Source: Actinomycetes bacterium (lineage in GTDB: Bacteria; Actinomycetota; Aquicultoria; Aquicultorales; Aquicultoraceae). From it: DNA of 64,000 nucleotides. The position numbers were made by a program, and so were the translations under genes. The notes beneath the pieces are model-generated. The model had not been told where the DNA came from and made no database searches. It saw nothing but the letters and a program-made list of their open reading frames with translations. Where the stretch lies: the NCBI GenBank assembly GCA_021794835.1, contig JAJYQA010000029.1, positions 111,090 through 175,089 of the forward strand, written 5' to 3'. This document shows, in pieces, positions 40,325 to 50,730 of this stretch; position 1 is the first letter of the stretch, and the number at the start of each line of letters is the position of its first letter.

Positions 40325-41032
40325 ATGCTGATCATGAAAATAGAGGTTCAGCAAGGCAACTTCAATATTAATGCGGAACTTGCCGTTGATAATGAAATTA
40401 CGGTGATACATGGGCCCTCAGGTTGTGGTAAGACCACACTTCTAAAAACTATTGCCGGGCTTATATCGCCAGAAGAGGGATTTATTAGGCTAAACGGAAG
40501 AATTTTATTCTCTTCAATTGAGGAAATTAATATTTCGACGCGGCTTAGAAAAATCGGTTTTGTCTTTCAGGATAACGCACTTTTCCCACATAAAACCGTT
40601 GAACAAAATGTTCGCTACGGTTTGGTTGTAAATAGAAAAGCAAACAACAACCAGCAGCAGATTGCTCAGATGCTCAATATGATGAGAATCGAGCATCTTA
40701 AAAATAGGTTTCCCAACCATCTCTCGGGTGGAGAGAAGCAGAGGGTAACTATCGCCAGGGCTCTAATTACCAAGCCGGAACTTCTCTTGCTTGATGAACC
40801 TCTGTCGGCAATCGATCACGAAACCCGTTTGGAGTTACAACTAGAGTTAAAAACGCTCCAGCGTCAATGGAACATACCTTTTATCTTAGTTACGCACGAT
40901 CGCGAAGAGGCCGAGCGTCTTAGGGATAGTCAGGTTCAGTTGGAGCTAACCAATCATGGCAATAGCTTCACGAATATAAAAGCAAGCCAAGAAAATTTCG
41001 AATTAAAGACCGGTGAATGGGTGAATCGGTGA
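40325..41032 (+). CDS. modC: Molybdate-type ABC transporter ATPase
   Basis: GPSGCGKTTLLKTIAGL, LSGGEKQRVTIARAL, LLLLDEPLSAID. Confidence 0.85.
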   Translation: MLIMKIEVQQGNFNINAELAVDNEITVIHGPSGCGKTTLLKTIAGLISPEEGFIRLNGRILFSSIEEINISTRLRKIGFVFQDNALFPHKTVEQNVRYGLVVNRKANNNQQQIAQMLNMMRIEHLKNRFPNHLSGGEKQRVTIARALITKPELLLLDEPLSAIDHETRLELQLELKTLQRQWNIPFILVTHDREEAERLRDSQVQLELTNHGNSFTNIKASQENFELKTGEWVNR

Positions 41033-41111
41033 ATAGACATCCATGCCACTAAAAGTGGCACCATCAGAGGGATGAAAATACCAAGTATTGGAATTTTCAG
41101 AGTAGGAATAA

Positions 41112-41170
41112 GTCATTCTGAAGCGTAGGCCCGTAGTGTATACGGAGGGCCGGAGTCGAAGAATCTCTAG
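41112..41170 (+). repeat. Dispersed GTCATTCTGAAG...GAAGAATCTC repeat
   Basis: GTCATTCTGAAGCGTAGG...GGGCCGGAGTCGAAGAATCTCTAG. Confidence 0.5.
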
Positions 41171-41367
41171 TAATATCAAAAATTACTTGCTCTTATTACT
41201 TACTTTCAATCTTTCCTTTTCACCATTTCACCCTAAACCCTTTCACCGTTTAGCCTGTGAGCTGTCAACTGAGGGCTGTGAGCTAGGCCCTCGGGCCTCC
41301 GCGTGTTTGTCATTCCCCCTCATAAACGATAAAATTATTAGAGAACACTTAAAAAGGACAATCAGTT

Positions 41368-44097
41368 TTGAAAAAAAAGATAATCCTCATCGATGGCAAC
41401 AGTTTAGTATACAGGGCGTATTTTGCGCTGCCCACAACTCTTGCAACATCCACCGGCCAGGTTACAAATGCGGTATACGGGTTTACCAGCATGCTCATGA
41501 AACTACTTAAAGATGAGCAGCCGGATATCGTAATTACTGCATTCGATAGGGCCGCGCCAACGTTTCGCCACGAGCAGTTTGAGATGTATAAAGCGCATCG
41601 CGAGTCGGCCCCGCACGAGCTAATCAGCCAAATTCCAATCGTAAAAGAAGTGCTCAAAGTACTTAATATCCCCGTCTTTGAGATGGACGGCTTTGAGGCC
41701 GATGATATCCTGGCGACTCTTGCCGCAAAAGCCGAGGCGGAGAGCGACGAAGTAATTGTGGTTACGGGGGACAGGGACGCCTTCCAGCTTGTGGAAAATC
41801 ACATCAGGATAATGACCACCAAAAGGGGGATATCCGACATCGTGATCTACGACCGCAAGAAGGTCGAGGAAAGATACGGGGTTACTCCCGAGCAGGTTCC
41901 CGACTATCTTGCGCTGAAAGGAGACACGTCGGATAACATCCCTGGCGTGCCCGGTATTGGCGGGAAGACTGCAGCCAAGCTCATCCAGCAATTTGGCAGC
42001 CTCGAAAATATTTTAAACCATCTGGATGAGATCCAGAACAAGCGCTGGCGCGGGATGCTATCCGATAACAAGGCCGAAGCTGAGCTATCTAAGAAGCTAG
42101 CTGTTCTTGAGCGAGACGTCCCCATTGATGTCGATTTTGATAAGTGCCGGCTAGACGAGTGGGACGAGGAGAAAATCCGTGAACTCTTCTCAAGGCTTGA
42201 GTTCTTTACGCTTTTGGATAGGCTTCTTAGCCAGGTTAGGCACAAGGGCGCAAAGCCCCTTGAGTTTACGATAACGAATTTAGTTGACCAGAGTGTGCTC
42301 GGGTCACTTATTAAGGACCTAAGCAAGGCCAAGCAGTTTGCGGTCTCGATCTTTGCCACCGGTATGAACTCTGTGGACCAGGAGATCAAGGGAATAGCGT
42401 TTGCTCTCGGTGGTAATAAGATCTACTCCATTTTCGGGAGCAGGGAGGAGGAGCAAGCACCAAAGGCCTCGGATGATGGCGGTATCTATGCCCACAGCCC
42501 AAACGGGGAATCTCAGGATCAGGGGATCCTATTTAAGCTTGAGCCGGCTAATTTATCCATAGACCAGGTACTGCAAGCGACAAGACCATTCTTTGAGTCC
42601 AAGTCGATACAAAAAGTTGGCCATGACGTAAAGCGAATAACTCTTGCACTTTGGAACGCAGGGATTTATCCCGAGGCGTTTAATTTTGACAACATGATTG
42701 CCGCCTATCTTCTAAACCCCGAGAGGTCTGATTATCCAATCGACGAGCTTGCGGCAATCAACCTCGGCATATCTCTTGCTACAAACGAGTTAGATGGACG
42801 GCTTTCACTTGAGGCAATTGCAAACCTTAAGCTGCAGCCGCTGTTTGAAGAGCACCTAAAAGAAAAAGGATTATTTAAGCTCTTTGAAGAAGTAGAGATG
42901 CCCCTAGTCTCCATCCTTGCCAGGGTGGAGACTAGGGGGGTTGGCCTTAATATGCCATACCTTGATGATCTATCCAAAGAAGTGCAGGTATTTCTTGAGG
43001 ATCTTGAGCAAGAGATATATACATTGGCAGGGCAGGAGTTTAACATAAACTCACCGCAGCAGCTTGGCTTCATTCTGTTTGAAAAGCTAGGCCTACCCAA
43101 ATCTAAAAAAACCAAGACTGGCTACTCAACCGATGCCAATGTACTTCGTAAGCTGGCGCCGGTCCACCCGATTGTTGAAAAAATTCTTGCCTATCGTGAG
43201 CTGGCGAAATTAAAGTCAACCTATATAGACGCACTTCCTAAACTTGTAAATCCGAAGACGGGTCGGCTTCATACGTCGTTTAACCAAACGGTGACTGCAA
43301 CGGGGAGGCTTAGCAGTAGCAACCCCAACTTGCAAAACATTCCAGTTCGCACTGAGCTTGGCCAGCGCATAAGGGAGGCCTTCATACCGTCCAACCTGGG
43401 GGACATTTTTCTCTCGGCCGACTATGAGCAAATTGAACTCAGACTTCTTGCACATTACTCGGGAGAGGAAGTCTTGATTAATGCCTTTAAAGAGGGTATG
43501 GATATCCACCAAGCAACCGCAATGCAAATTTTCGGGGTGTTGCCCGAGCAGGTGACCCCACAGATGCGCCGGATGGCCAAGATGGTAAACTTCGGGGTTC
43601 TTTACGGAATGAGCCCGTACGGGTTATCCGAGCGACTAGACATACCGCTTCCCGAAGCAAAGGTTTTTATAGATAAGTATTTTAGCAGTCTCCCAAAGGT
43701 TGAGGAATTTATAAAACGCATTATTCAGGAAGCAAGAGAAAAAGGGTACGTAAAAACCCTTTTGGGTAGGAGAAGGTACGTCCCCGAGCTTAAAAGTAGC
43801 AATGCAAGCACAAGAAGCATGGGCGAGAGGTTTGCGGTAAATGCGCCGCTTCAGGGTACAGCCGCCGACATTATAAAGCTTGCGATGATACGCGTAAACA
43901 AACAAATTGATGAGGAAGCATTGCAGACAAAAATGGTTTTGCAGGTTCACGATGAGCTGATTTTTGAAGTTCCTCCTCAGGAGCGCGAAATTGCCGAAAA
44001 GTTGATCAAAACGATGATGGAAAATGCGTATCCTTTGCGCATAGGTCTAAAAGTTGAGCTGTCTATGGGGTATAATTGGAGCGAAGCAAGCAAATAA
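41368..44097 (+). CDS. polA: DNA polymerase I
   Basis: 5'-exonuclease domain (IDGNSLVYRAYFAL) and polymerase motifs SADYEQIELRLLAHYSGEE, QVHDELIFEVP. Confidence 0.97.
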   Translation: MKKKIILIDGNSLVYRAYFALPTTLATSTGQVTNAVYGFTSMLMKLLKDEQPDIVITAFDRAAPTFRHEQFEMYKAHRESAPHELISQIPIVKEVLKVLNIPVFEMDGFEADDILATLAAKAEAESDEVIVVTGDRDAFQLVENHIRIMTTKRGISDIVIYDRKKVEERYGVTPEQVPDYLALKGDTSDNIPGVPGIGGKTAAKLIQQFGSLENILNHLDEIQNKRWRGMLSDNKAEAELSKKLAVLERDVPIDVDFDKCRLDEWDEEKIRELFSRLEFFTLLDRLLSQVRHKGAKPLEFTITNLVDQSVLGSLIKDLSKAKQFAVSIFATGMNSVDQEIKGIAFALGGNKIYSIFGSREEEQAPKASDDGGIYAHSPNGESQDQGILFKLEPANLSIDQVLQATRPFFESKSIQKVGHDVKRITLALWNAGIYPEAFNFDNMIAAYLLNPERSDYPIDELAAINLGISLATNELDGRLSLEAIANLKLQPLFEEHLKEKGLFKLFEEVEMPLVSILARVETRGVGLNMPYLDDLSKEVQVFLEDLEQEIYTLAGQEFNINSPQQLGFILFEKLGLPKSKKTKTGYSTDANVLRKLAPVHPIVEKILAYRELAKLKSTYIDALPKLVNPKTGRLHTSFNQTVTATGRLSSSNPNLQNIPVRTELGQRIREAFIPSNLGDIFLSADYEQIELRLLAHYSGEEVLINAFKEGMDIHQATAMQIFGVLPEQVTPQMRRMAKMVNFGVLYGMSPYGLSERLDIPLPEAKVFIDKYFSSLPKVEEFIKRIIQEAREKGYVKTLLGRRRYVPELKSSNASTRSMGERFAVNAPLQGTAADIIKLAMIRVNKQIDEEALQTKMVLQVHDELIFEVPPQEREIAEKLIKTMMENAYPLRIGLKVELSMGYNWSEASK

Positions 44098-44330
44098 ACT
44101 TGCTTATCGCCAGCTTTTAGGAATAAATAGATTGCCAAATAGCTTAATTTCACTTAAGCTATAATAGGCAATCAAAGAAAAAAGCATTTCAGCTAGAGGT
44201 ATAGTACCTAGGCAAGTGGCCACGGCCGCATGAATAGAAAGGAAAAGAAGAGTTGAGGGCAGACTAGCCAAAAAGGTCTTTTCCGGCTCATTTTAGAGCA
44301 ATCCATATGGTCGTACTCGGTAGCTTACGT

Positions 44331-44358
44331 ACCACCTCTGGTGGTACTTTATTTTTGC
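44331..44358 (+). terminator. Intrinsic terminator/attenuator-like hairpin just upstream of the S1-like gene
   Basis: GTACCACC-tct-GGTGGTAC-TTTATTTTT. Confidence 0.6.
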
Positions 44359-44386
44359 TGAGGTGCAATTGGGAGGTTTCTATTAA

Positions 44387-45850
44387 ATGTCGGAGAAAGA
44401 GTCAGCTGAAAATTTAGAGAGCTATATGACTGTAAACGAGGCCGGGATGCTGGTACCTGACTATGACCAAACCATCAAGATATTTGATGACGGCGATATA
44501 GTTGTCGGTGACATTGTTAAGGTTGACCGGGATGAGGTGCTGGTAGATATCGGCTATAAATCGGAAGGAGCAATCCCGGCGCGTGAGCTCTCTATTAGGC
44601 CCGACGCCAATCCTTTTGATATCGTAAAGGTCGGCGACCGAATCGAGGCCCTAGTTCTCCAGAAGGAGGACAAAGATGGTCGCCTTATTCTCTCTAAAAA
44701 AAGAGCTGATTATGAGAAAGCATGGGGCAAGATCGAAGAATTTGCTGCCACGGGCGAGATAGTGACCGGAAGGGTTATTGAAGTCGTCAAGGGCGGCCTT
44801 ATTGTTGATATCGGCCTAAGGGGTTTCTTGCCGGCGTCGCTCGTTGACGTCAGGCGCACCAAAGATCTTAACCAGTTCCTCGGCCAGGAACTAGGGTGTC
44901 GGATTATCGAGATGGACCGCAATAGAAATAACGTGGTTCTCTCACGTCGGGCGGTTCTTGAAGAAGAAAAAAAGCATGAGAAAAGCAAGATTCTCGAGAA
45001 AATATCTAAGGGCGCGGTTCTTACCGGAAGAATCTCAAGCATCGTCGACTTTGGGGCGTTTGTTGACCTTGGTGGGATTGATGGCCTGATCCACATCTCA
45101 GAACTGTGTTGGAGTCATATCGACCATCCGTCTGAAGTTGTCGCGCTTGGCGACGAGGTTAAGGTCCAAGTTCTTGATGTTGACCTTGAAAGAGAGAGAA
45201 TTTCCCTTGGTCTAAGGCAGACTCAGGAAGATCCATGGAAAGAGAAGGCATGTAAATACAACCCCGGACAAATAATAACCGGTAAAGTTACGAAAATTGT
45301 TCCGTTCGGTGCTTTCGTTGAAATTGAAGAAGGACTCGAAGGATTGATCCATATTTCGGAGCTTGACTACAAGCGCATTGAAATGCCGGAAGAAGTTGTC
45401 AAAGTAGATGATGAAGTAAAGGCGAAGATCGTAGGCGTGGACCTCGACAGAAGAAGGGTAAGTCTAAGTATTAAGCAGACCCAGGAACCTCCTGAAGAGG
45501 TAAAAGCCGAGAAGGCAGAGGTTGAAGAGGCCCCTCCCGAACCAGCAACCACCGAGGAGACGGCTATTGAAGGGACTGCCCCCGAGACCGCGGCTGCAGA
45601 AACAGCCAAGACAGAAGAAGTAGAAATTATTAAGGCCGGGGAAGCAATTGAGACCGTAGAAGTTGCAGCCGTAGAGGTTGATACCGAGGAAGTAGCCGAT
45701 ATAGCGGCTATAGCGGAGACCTTAAGCCAGCCGGAAGCACCAGACATAGAGAAAATGGTTTCCCAGCCCGGTCCAGAGCCGGGCTCGCTCGAAGATGTGC
45801 TACAGCAAATGAAAGAGGAGCATGCTAAAAAGTCCCCAACATCAGAATAA
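44387..45850 (+). CDS. rpsA: S1 RNA-binding-domain protein (30S ribosomal protein S1-like)
   Basis: Four S1 repeats (GDIVVGDIVKV..., GEIVTGRVIEV..., GAVLTGRISSIVDFGAFVDLGG..., GQIITGKVTKIVPFGAFVEIEEG), acidic Ala/Glu tail. Confidence 0.92.
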   Translation: MSEKESAENLESYMTVNEAGMLVPDYDQTIKIFDDGDIVVGDIVKVDRDEVLVDIGYKSEGAIPARELSIRPDANPFDIVKVGDRIEALVLQKEDKDGRLILSKKRADYEKAWGKIEEFAATGEIVTGRVIEVVKGGLIVDIGLRGFLPASLVDVRRTKDLNQFLGQELGCRIIEMDRNRNNVVLSRRAVLEEEKKHEKSKILEKISKGAVLTGRISSIVDFGAFVDLGGIDGLIHISELCWSHIDHPSEVVALGDEVKVQVLDVDLERERISLGLRQTQEDPWKEKACKYNPGQIITGKVTKIVPFGAFVEIEEGLEGLIHISELDYKRIEMPEEVVKVDDEVKAKIVGVDLDRRRVSLSIKQTQEPPEEVKAEKAEVEEAPPEPATTEETAIEGTAPETAAAETAKTEEVEIIKAGEAIETVEVAAVEVDTEEVADIAAIAETLSQPEAPDIEKMVSQPGPEPGSLEDVLQQMKEEHAKKSPTSE

Positions 45851-45979
45851 GGCTAATGTCGAATTACGAATTTTTAAATATCGAATTAAAGATCGGTGAA
45901 CCGGAGCAAATTAGGGTCCAGGGATCGGGATCTAGGGGGAAGAAAAGCCAATAGCCAGTGAATTTATCGGGTAAGATAA

Positions 45980-46001
45980 GCTCCATAAATGGAGCAACTA
46001 C
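45980..46001 (-). repeat. GTAG-footed hairpin repeat copy 6
   Basis: GCTCCATAAATGGAGCAACTAC. Confidence 0.6.
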
Positions 46002-46101
46002 GATTGAATTATAGGGCCGGGTTTGTCTTGGCTCTTTTTTGCTTCATCCTTCTTCTGTATTATTATACAGGACTCTATTTCGCTATGGCTCGGGAGCTAT
46101 A

Positions 46102-46698
46102 ATGAAACTCATTGGCGTAACCGGCTCAATTGGATCAGGCAAGTCAACCGTCGCATCCCTACTTGCCAAGAAGGGGGCGATTGTTATTGATGCAGACAAA
46201 ATCGCCCGGAGGGTAGTCGAGCCTGGTAAGCCCGCCTGGGGCAAAGTTGTCGGGCGTTTTGGCAAGGAAATTCTAAACGCGGACCAGACCATAAACCGGC
46301 GTAAACTAGGGAAAATAGTATTTGAAAATCCCAAAGAGCTTGAGTCCTTAAATAATATAGTCCATCCGCCGGTCATAGAAGAAATCGATGATATAGTTGA
46401 TCAAGTAGAAAAAGAGTTCAAGGATGGAAAGATCGTTGTTATTGATGCACCGCTTTTGATAGAAGTTGGCCTTCACAAGATTTGTGACCTCACTGTTGTT
46501 ATAAAGGCGGATAAAAACATAAGGTTAGAGAGAATCGTAAGTCAGGGGCTTTCTGAAGAAGAGGCCAAGAGCCGCATTAACTCTCAGCAAAACAAAGGCA
46601 GGCTTGAGGGAGAAGCAGATGTTGTTATCCAAAACAACGGTACCCTGGAAGACCTTAAGAAAACGATCAACAGCTTTTGGAAACAAATAAAGTCGTAA
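46102..46698 (+). CDS. coaE: Dephospho-CoA kinase
   Basis: MKLIGVTGSIGSGKSTVASLLAKKGAIVIDADKIARRVVEPG. Confidence 0.95.
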   Translation: MKLIGVTGSIGSGKSTVASLLAKKGAIVIDADKIARRVVEPGKPAWGKVVGRFGKEILNADQTINRRKLGKIVFENPKELESLNNIVHPPVIEEIDDIVDQVEKEFKDGKIVVIDAPLLIEVGLHKICDLTVVIKADKNIRLERIVSQGLSEEEAKSRINSQQNKGRLEGEADVVIQNNGTLEDLKKTINSFWKQIKS

Positions 46699-46709
46699 TT
46701 AATCACTAA

Positions 46710-47300
46710 ATGAAAAAGCTAAAAACCCTAACAGCAATCATAACCCTTGTCTTTATCGGCATCCTATGGTACCGCTGGTCGTACCCAGATAGCTGGCAGC
46801 GCCTCTTGTTCCCGCTTGAGTATAAAGAGTCAATTGCGCAGGCAAGCGAGAAATACTTGCTTGATCCGTATCTCATAGCTGCGATTATCTACGTAGAGAG
46901 CAAGTTCGATCCGGTATCTGAGTCGCGTAACGGTGCGGTTGGCCTGATGCAGGTTATGCCCAATACCGGCAGTTGGATAGCCACAAAACAGGGGAGAAAA
47001 TTTAGTCCGGGTGACCTGTACCGTCCTGAGGAGAATATTGACATGGGGTGCTGGTATTTTAATTTCCTCTTGGGAAAATATAAGGACGAGAGGCTGGCGC
47101 TTGCCGCATATAATTCCGGCTACAAAAATGTTGATCGCTGGCTGAGAATTAAGAGGTATAAAGATATAGACGCGTGGGTAGAAAATATTCCCTTTGGAGA
47201 GACGAAACAGTTTGTCAAGCGGGTGCAAAAAACCAAAAAGATCTACCAAAAAAACTATCCGCACGCTTTTAGAGAGCTTCCTGGGCAGGAGACAATGTAA
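46710..47300 (+). CDS. Lytic transglycosylase (SLT domain)
   Basis: [32 protein letters not shown]. Confidence 0.9.
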   Translation: MKKLKTLTAIITLVFIGILWYRWSYPDSWQRLLFPLEYKESIAQASEKYLLDPYLIAAIIYVESKFDPVSESRNGAVGLMQVMPNTGSWIATKQGRKFSPGDLYRPEENIDMGCWYFNFLLGKYKDERLALAAYNSGYKNVDRWLRIKRYKDIDAWVENIPFGETKQFVKRVQKTKKIYQKNYPHAFRELPGQETM

Positions 47301-47305
47301 TCATT

Positions 47306-49330
47306 ATGAGCGTATTTAAAATCGAAGCCCCTTATGAACCTAAAGGGGACCAACCAAAAGCAATAGAGAAGTTAGTCGCAGGCGTGCGCTCCGGCCTGGA
47401 TTACCAGACGCTTCTTGGCGTTACCGGCTCAGGCAAGACGTATACCATGGCCAAGGTAATTGAGGCAGTCGGCAAACCGTCCCTGGTCATTGCACCGAAC
47501 AAGACGCTTGCCGCACAGCTCTGCAATGAGTTTAAGTACTTCTTCCCCAACAACGCGGTCGAGTACTTCGTGAGCTACTACGACTACTACCAGCCCGAGG
47601 CCTACATTCCGCATACCGACACCTATATCGAGAAGGACTCATCCATTAACGACGAGATAGACAAGCTCCGGCACGCCGCAACCAGCGCGCTTTTCACCCG
47701 CCGAGATGTCATCATCGTTGCCTCCGTTTCCTGCATCTACGGCTTAGGATCTCCGGAGGATTACCAATCAACAACTGTTTTCCTAGATGTAGGCGAGGAC
47801 TACAACCTCGACGAGATCCTTAAAAAGCTGGTTAAGATTAAATATCAGCGAAACGATATCAACTTTACCCGTGGGACATTTAGGGTACGGGGGGATATCC
47901 TTGAGATATTCCCGGCCTATGATGAGATAGCGGTTCGCGTGGAGTTTTTTGGTGATACGGTTGAGCGCATCGTAACTATTGATCCGCTGACCGGTGAGAT
48001 ACTGCGCGCGCATGAGCATATGGCGATTTATCCGGCAACGCACTTCGTCACTATCGAAGAGAAGATCGAGCGCGCTTTGCTATCAATTGAAAACGAGTTA
48101 GATGCGCGGTTGTTTGAGCTGCGTGAGCAGGGCAAGCTACTTGAGGCACAGCGACTTGAGCAGCGCACGAAATACGACCTTGAGATGATTCGCGAGGTCG
48201 GCTACTGCAACGGTATTGAGAACTACTCCAGGCACTTCTCGGGTAAAGCCCCCGGCGAGGCGCCAGATTGTCTAATAGATTACTTTCCGGACGACTTCTT
48301 GTGTCTTATCGACGAGTCGCACATCACGGTACCGCAGTTAAACGGCATGTACAACGGCGATCGCTCGCGCAAGCAGACTCTGGTCGATTACGGTTTTAGG
48401 CTGCCGTCTGCGGTGGACAACCGTCCCTTGAAGTTCAATGAGTTTGTCGAGAAGGTGCCGCAGATTGTGTTCGTCAGCGCAACTCCCGGGCCTTATGAGG
48501 AGAAGGTCTCTAAGCAGGTTGCCGAGCAGATTGTCCGCCCGACCGGTCTTATTGACCCCGAGGTTATCATTATGCCGACCAAGGGGCAGATTGATGACCT
48601 ATTGGATAAGATAAGGGAACGGGTTGGCAAAAACGAGCGCGTCCTGGTGACGACCCTTACCAAGAAAATGGCCGAAGACTTAACCGACTATCTCATAGAG
48701 ATGGGAGTTAAGGTGCGCTACCTGCATTCAGATATCGATACACTTGAGCGCGTAAAAATATTAACGGATTTGCGCCTCGGCGAGTTCGATGTCTTAGTGG
48801 GAATAAATTTGCTGCGCGAGGGATTAGACTTGCCCGAAGTGTCGTTGGTTGCAATATTAGATGCTGATAAAGAAGGTTTCCTGCGATCCGAGCGATCTCT
48901 CATCCAGACTATTGGCCGCGCAGCAAGAAATGTTAGCGGCCAGGTTGTTATGTATGCTGATGAAGTGACCGACTCCATGAGACGCGCCATCAATGAGACA
49001 AATAGGAGGCGCAAGCTGCAGATGGATTATAACCGCGAGCACGGCATCGAACCGCAGACCATACGCAAGGCTGTAACAGATATTATACAGACCGCCGTTG
49101 CCGAATCGGGTAAACTCTATAAGACCCGTCAGACCGGCGATATTGTGCAGAAGATACCGCGCAAGGAACTCGAGGCTTTGGTAAGGGTGTTAGAGGACGA
49201 GATGCGCTCTGCCGCAGAACGTTTAGATTTCGAGCAAGCTGCGTTGTTAAGAGACGAAATCTTTGACCTCCGCAAAGAGCTTGATGCCATGGAAGGCATC
49301 ACGAAACCCAGCCTCCGAGTCGTGAAGTAG
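47306..49330 (+). CDS. uvrB: Excinuclease ABC subunit B
   Basis: [29 protein letters not shown]-terminal UVR motif. Confidence 0.98.
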   Translation: MSVFKIEAPYEPKGDQPKAIEKLVAGVRSGLDYQTLLGVTGSGKTYTMAKVIEAVGKPSLVIAPNKTLAAQLCNEFKYFFPNNAVEYFVSYYDYYQPEAYIPHTDTYIEKDSSINDEIDKLRHAATSALFTRRDVIIVASVSCIYGLGSPEDYQSTTVFLDVGEDYNLDEILKKLVKIKYQRNDINFTRGTFRVRGDILEIFPAYDEIAVRVEFFGDTVERIVTIDPLTGEILRAHEHMAIYPATHFVTIEEKIERALLSIENELDARLFELREQGKLLEAQRLEQRTKYDLEMIREVGYCNGIENYSRHFSGKAPGEAPDCLIDYFPDDFLCLIDESHITVPQLNGMYNGDRSRKQTLVDYGFRLPSAVDNRPLKFNEFVEKVPQIVFVSATPGPYEEKVSKQVAEQIVRPTGLIDPEVIIMPTKGQIDDLLDKIRERVGKNERVLVTTLTKKMAEDLTDYLIEMGVKVRYLHSDIDTLERVKILTDLRLGEFDVLVGINLLREGLDLPEVSLVAILDADKEGFLRSERSLIQTIGRAARNVSGQVVMYADEVTDSMRRAINETNRRRKLQMDYNREHGIEPQTIRKAVTDIIQTAVAESGKLYKTRQTGDIVQKIPRKELEALVRVLEDEMRSAAERLDFEQAALLRDEIFDLRKELDAMEGITKPSLRVVK

Positions 49331-49546
49331 ATAAAACAGTGAACCAAAAAGACTAGTTTAACTTTTAAAAGATAAAAAACTTTTTAAAGAGATAGACGGT
49401 TCTTGCACGGCCGAGCGAAGGCTTTTTATTGACTATGTCTTACCTGTTGGTAAATAATAAACTCATTATTCAATCAATATCCGAATAATCAACGTAGTAA
49501 ACTGCGTATTTATCTAAGACTTTGGAAATAGATATGTGAGGTTTGG

Positions 49547-50518
49547 GTGTTAACTACGACTATCGCCGCAGAGGGTATACGCTCTCGTCTCTTATGGATC
49601 CGTGCTACCATTCCTCTGATTTGCCTGGCAATTCTATGGTCTGATCCGGATCGCAATCTTTTTGTTTTGGGTCTATTACTTATAAGCACTTTTGATATCG
49701 CGATCGGGTTAAGGCCACAGTTCTTCTTACGCTCGATTTTACTGGATTTTCGTTATATGGCCGTGCGCGACATTGTCTATGCACTGGCGTTTTATGTGGT
49801 ATCTATATATAACCATCATGTTCCCGCCTTGGCTTTAGCTCCCTCGGTGCTGGCCGAAATCTATATAGTATTCGGGCCTCGAATATTTTACCGCGCAGTT
49901 CTTGTCCAGCTCATACTAATTGCTGTGCGGATGGCAACGATGTTCTACAAATTCCACCTGCAGTGGCGCCCCTTCTGGGCTGTTGTGATAGGTATTGCTA
50001 GCATTATGACTGGCTTATTGGGTATGGAAATCGCGCGGCTAGAAGAGTTGCGGGCAGATATTATACTCCAGCGCCAGCGATTAAAAGAGACCTTGACCGA
50101 AATACTGGCGACTACGCTGTCACCCAGCGGAATCGGAGTCAGTGTACTAGCCCAGGAAAATATTAGCCAAATGCTTGAGGAAGTTTGTCATGCGGCGAAC
50201 CGCGCGAAGGGCCATGAGGTGGGTTTAATATTGGCGCAACTTATTACCAGTAAGCTGGAGGCAGCTAACTTGCTAACACCACGCGAGCTTGAAATGCTGA
50301 GTTTGGTTGCGGAAGGTAAGTCATATCGCCAAATAGCTCAGATTCTACAGGTCAGTGGAGGCACCGTTCGCGCGCATGTGGCTAGTATCATGCGCAAGGC
50401 AGATGTGCACAGCCGAGACGAGATTGTCCGATGGGCCCTAAAGCACCATCTTCTGCCGGAAGTAAAAGACCAAGATAGTACATCCCAAGAAGTGGAATCC
50501 ATTTCGTTGCACATTTAG
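49547..50518 (+). CDS. Membrane-anchored LuxR-family regulator
   Basis: N-terminal TM helices; C-terminal LTPRELEMLSLVAEGKSYRQIAQILQVSGGTVRAHVASIMRK. Confidence 0.85.
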   Translation: MLTTTIAAEGIRSRLLWIRATIPLICLAILWSDPDRNLFVLGLLLISTFDIAIGLRPQFFLRSILLDFRYMAVRDIVYALAFYVVSIYNHHVPALALAPSVLAEIYIVFGPRIFYRAVLVQLILIAVRMATMFYKFHLQWRPFWAVVIGIASIMTGLLGMEIARLEELRADIILQRQRLKETLTEILATTLSPSGIGVSVLAQENISQMLEEVCHAANRAKGHEVGLILAQLITSKLEAANLLTPRELEMLSLVAEGKSYRQIAQILQVSGGTVRAHVASIMRKADVHSRDEIVRWALKHHLLPEVKDQDSTSQEVESISLHI

Positions 50519-50730
50519 TTGCCCCTTAGGTTTATCCCCATAAGCCTAGCTAACCGTCTCGTCACTTCTTCTTACCATACTAACGATACCCTGACCATAC
50601 ATCTAACTGGAAAATAACGCTTTCTCAAGGTTCTTAGTAAAAATAAGAGGGTGGGCTAATGGTATCTAAGAAACCCAGCATGCTAGCTTTTAAGAGATAA
50701 AAAAACTTTTTAGAGAAAGGAGAATAGGCA

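Noticed and set aside
40325-41032. A hidden modB permease overlapping modA/modC
   Set aside because: No ORF with multiple TM helices was found in either strand of the modA-modC interval.
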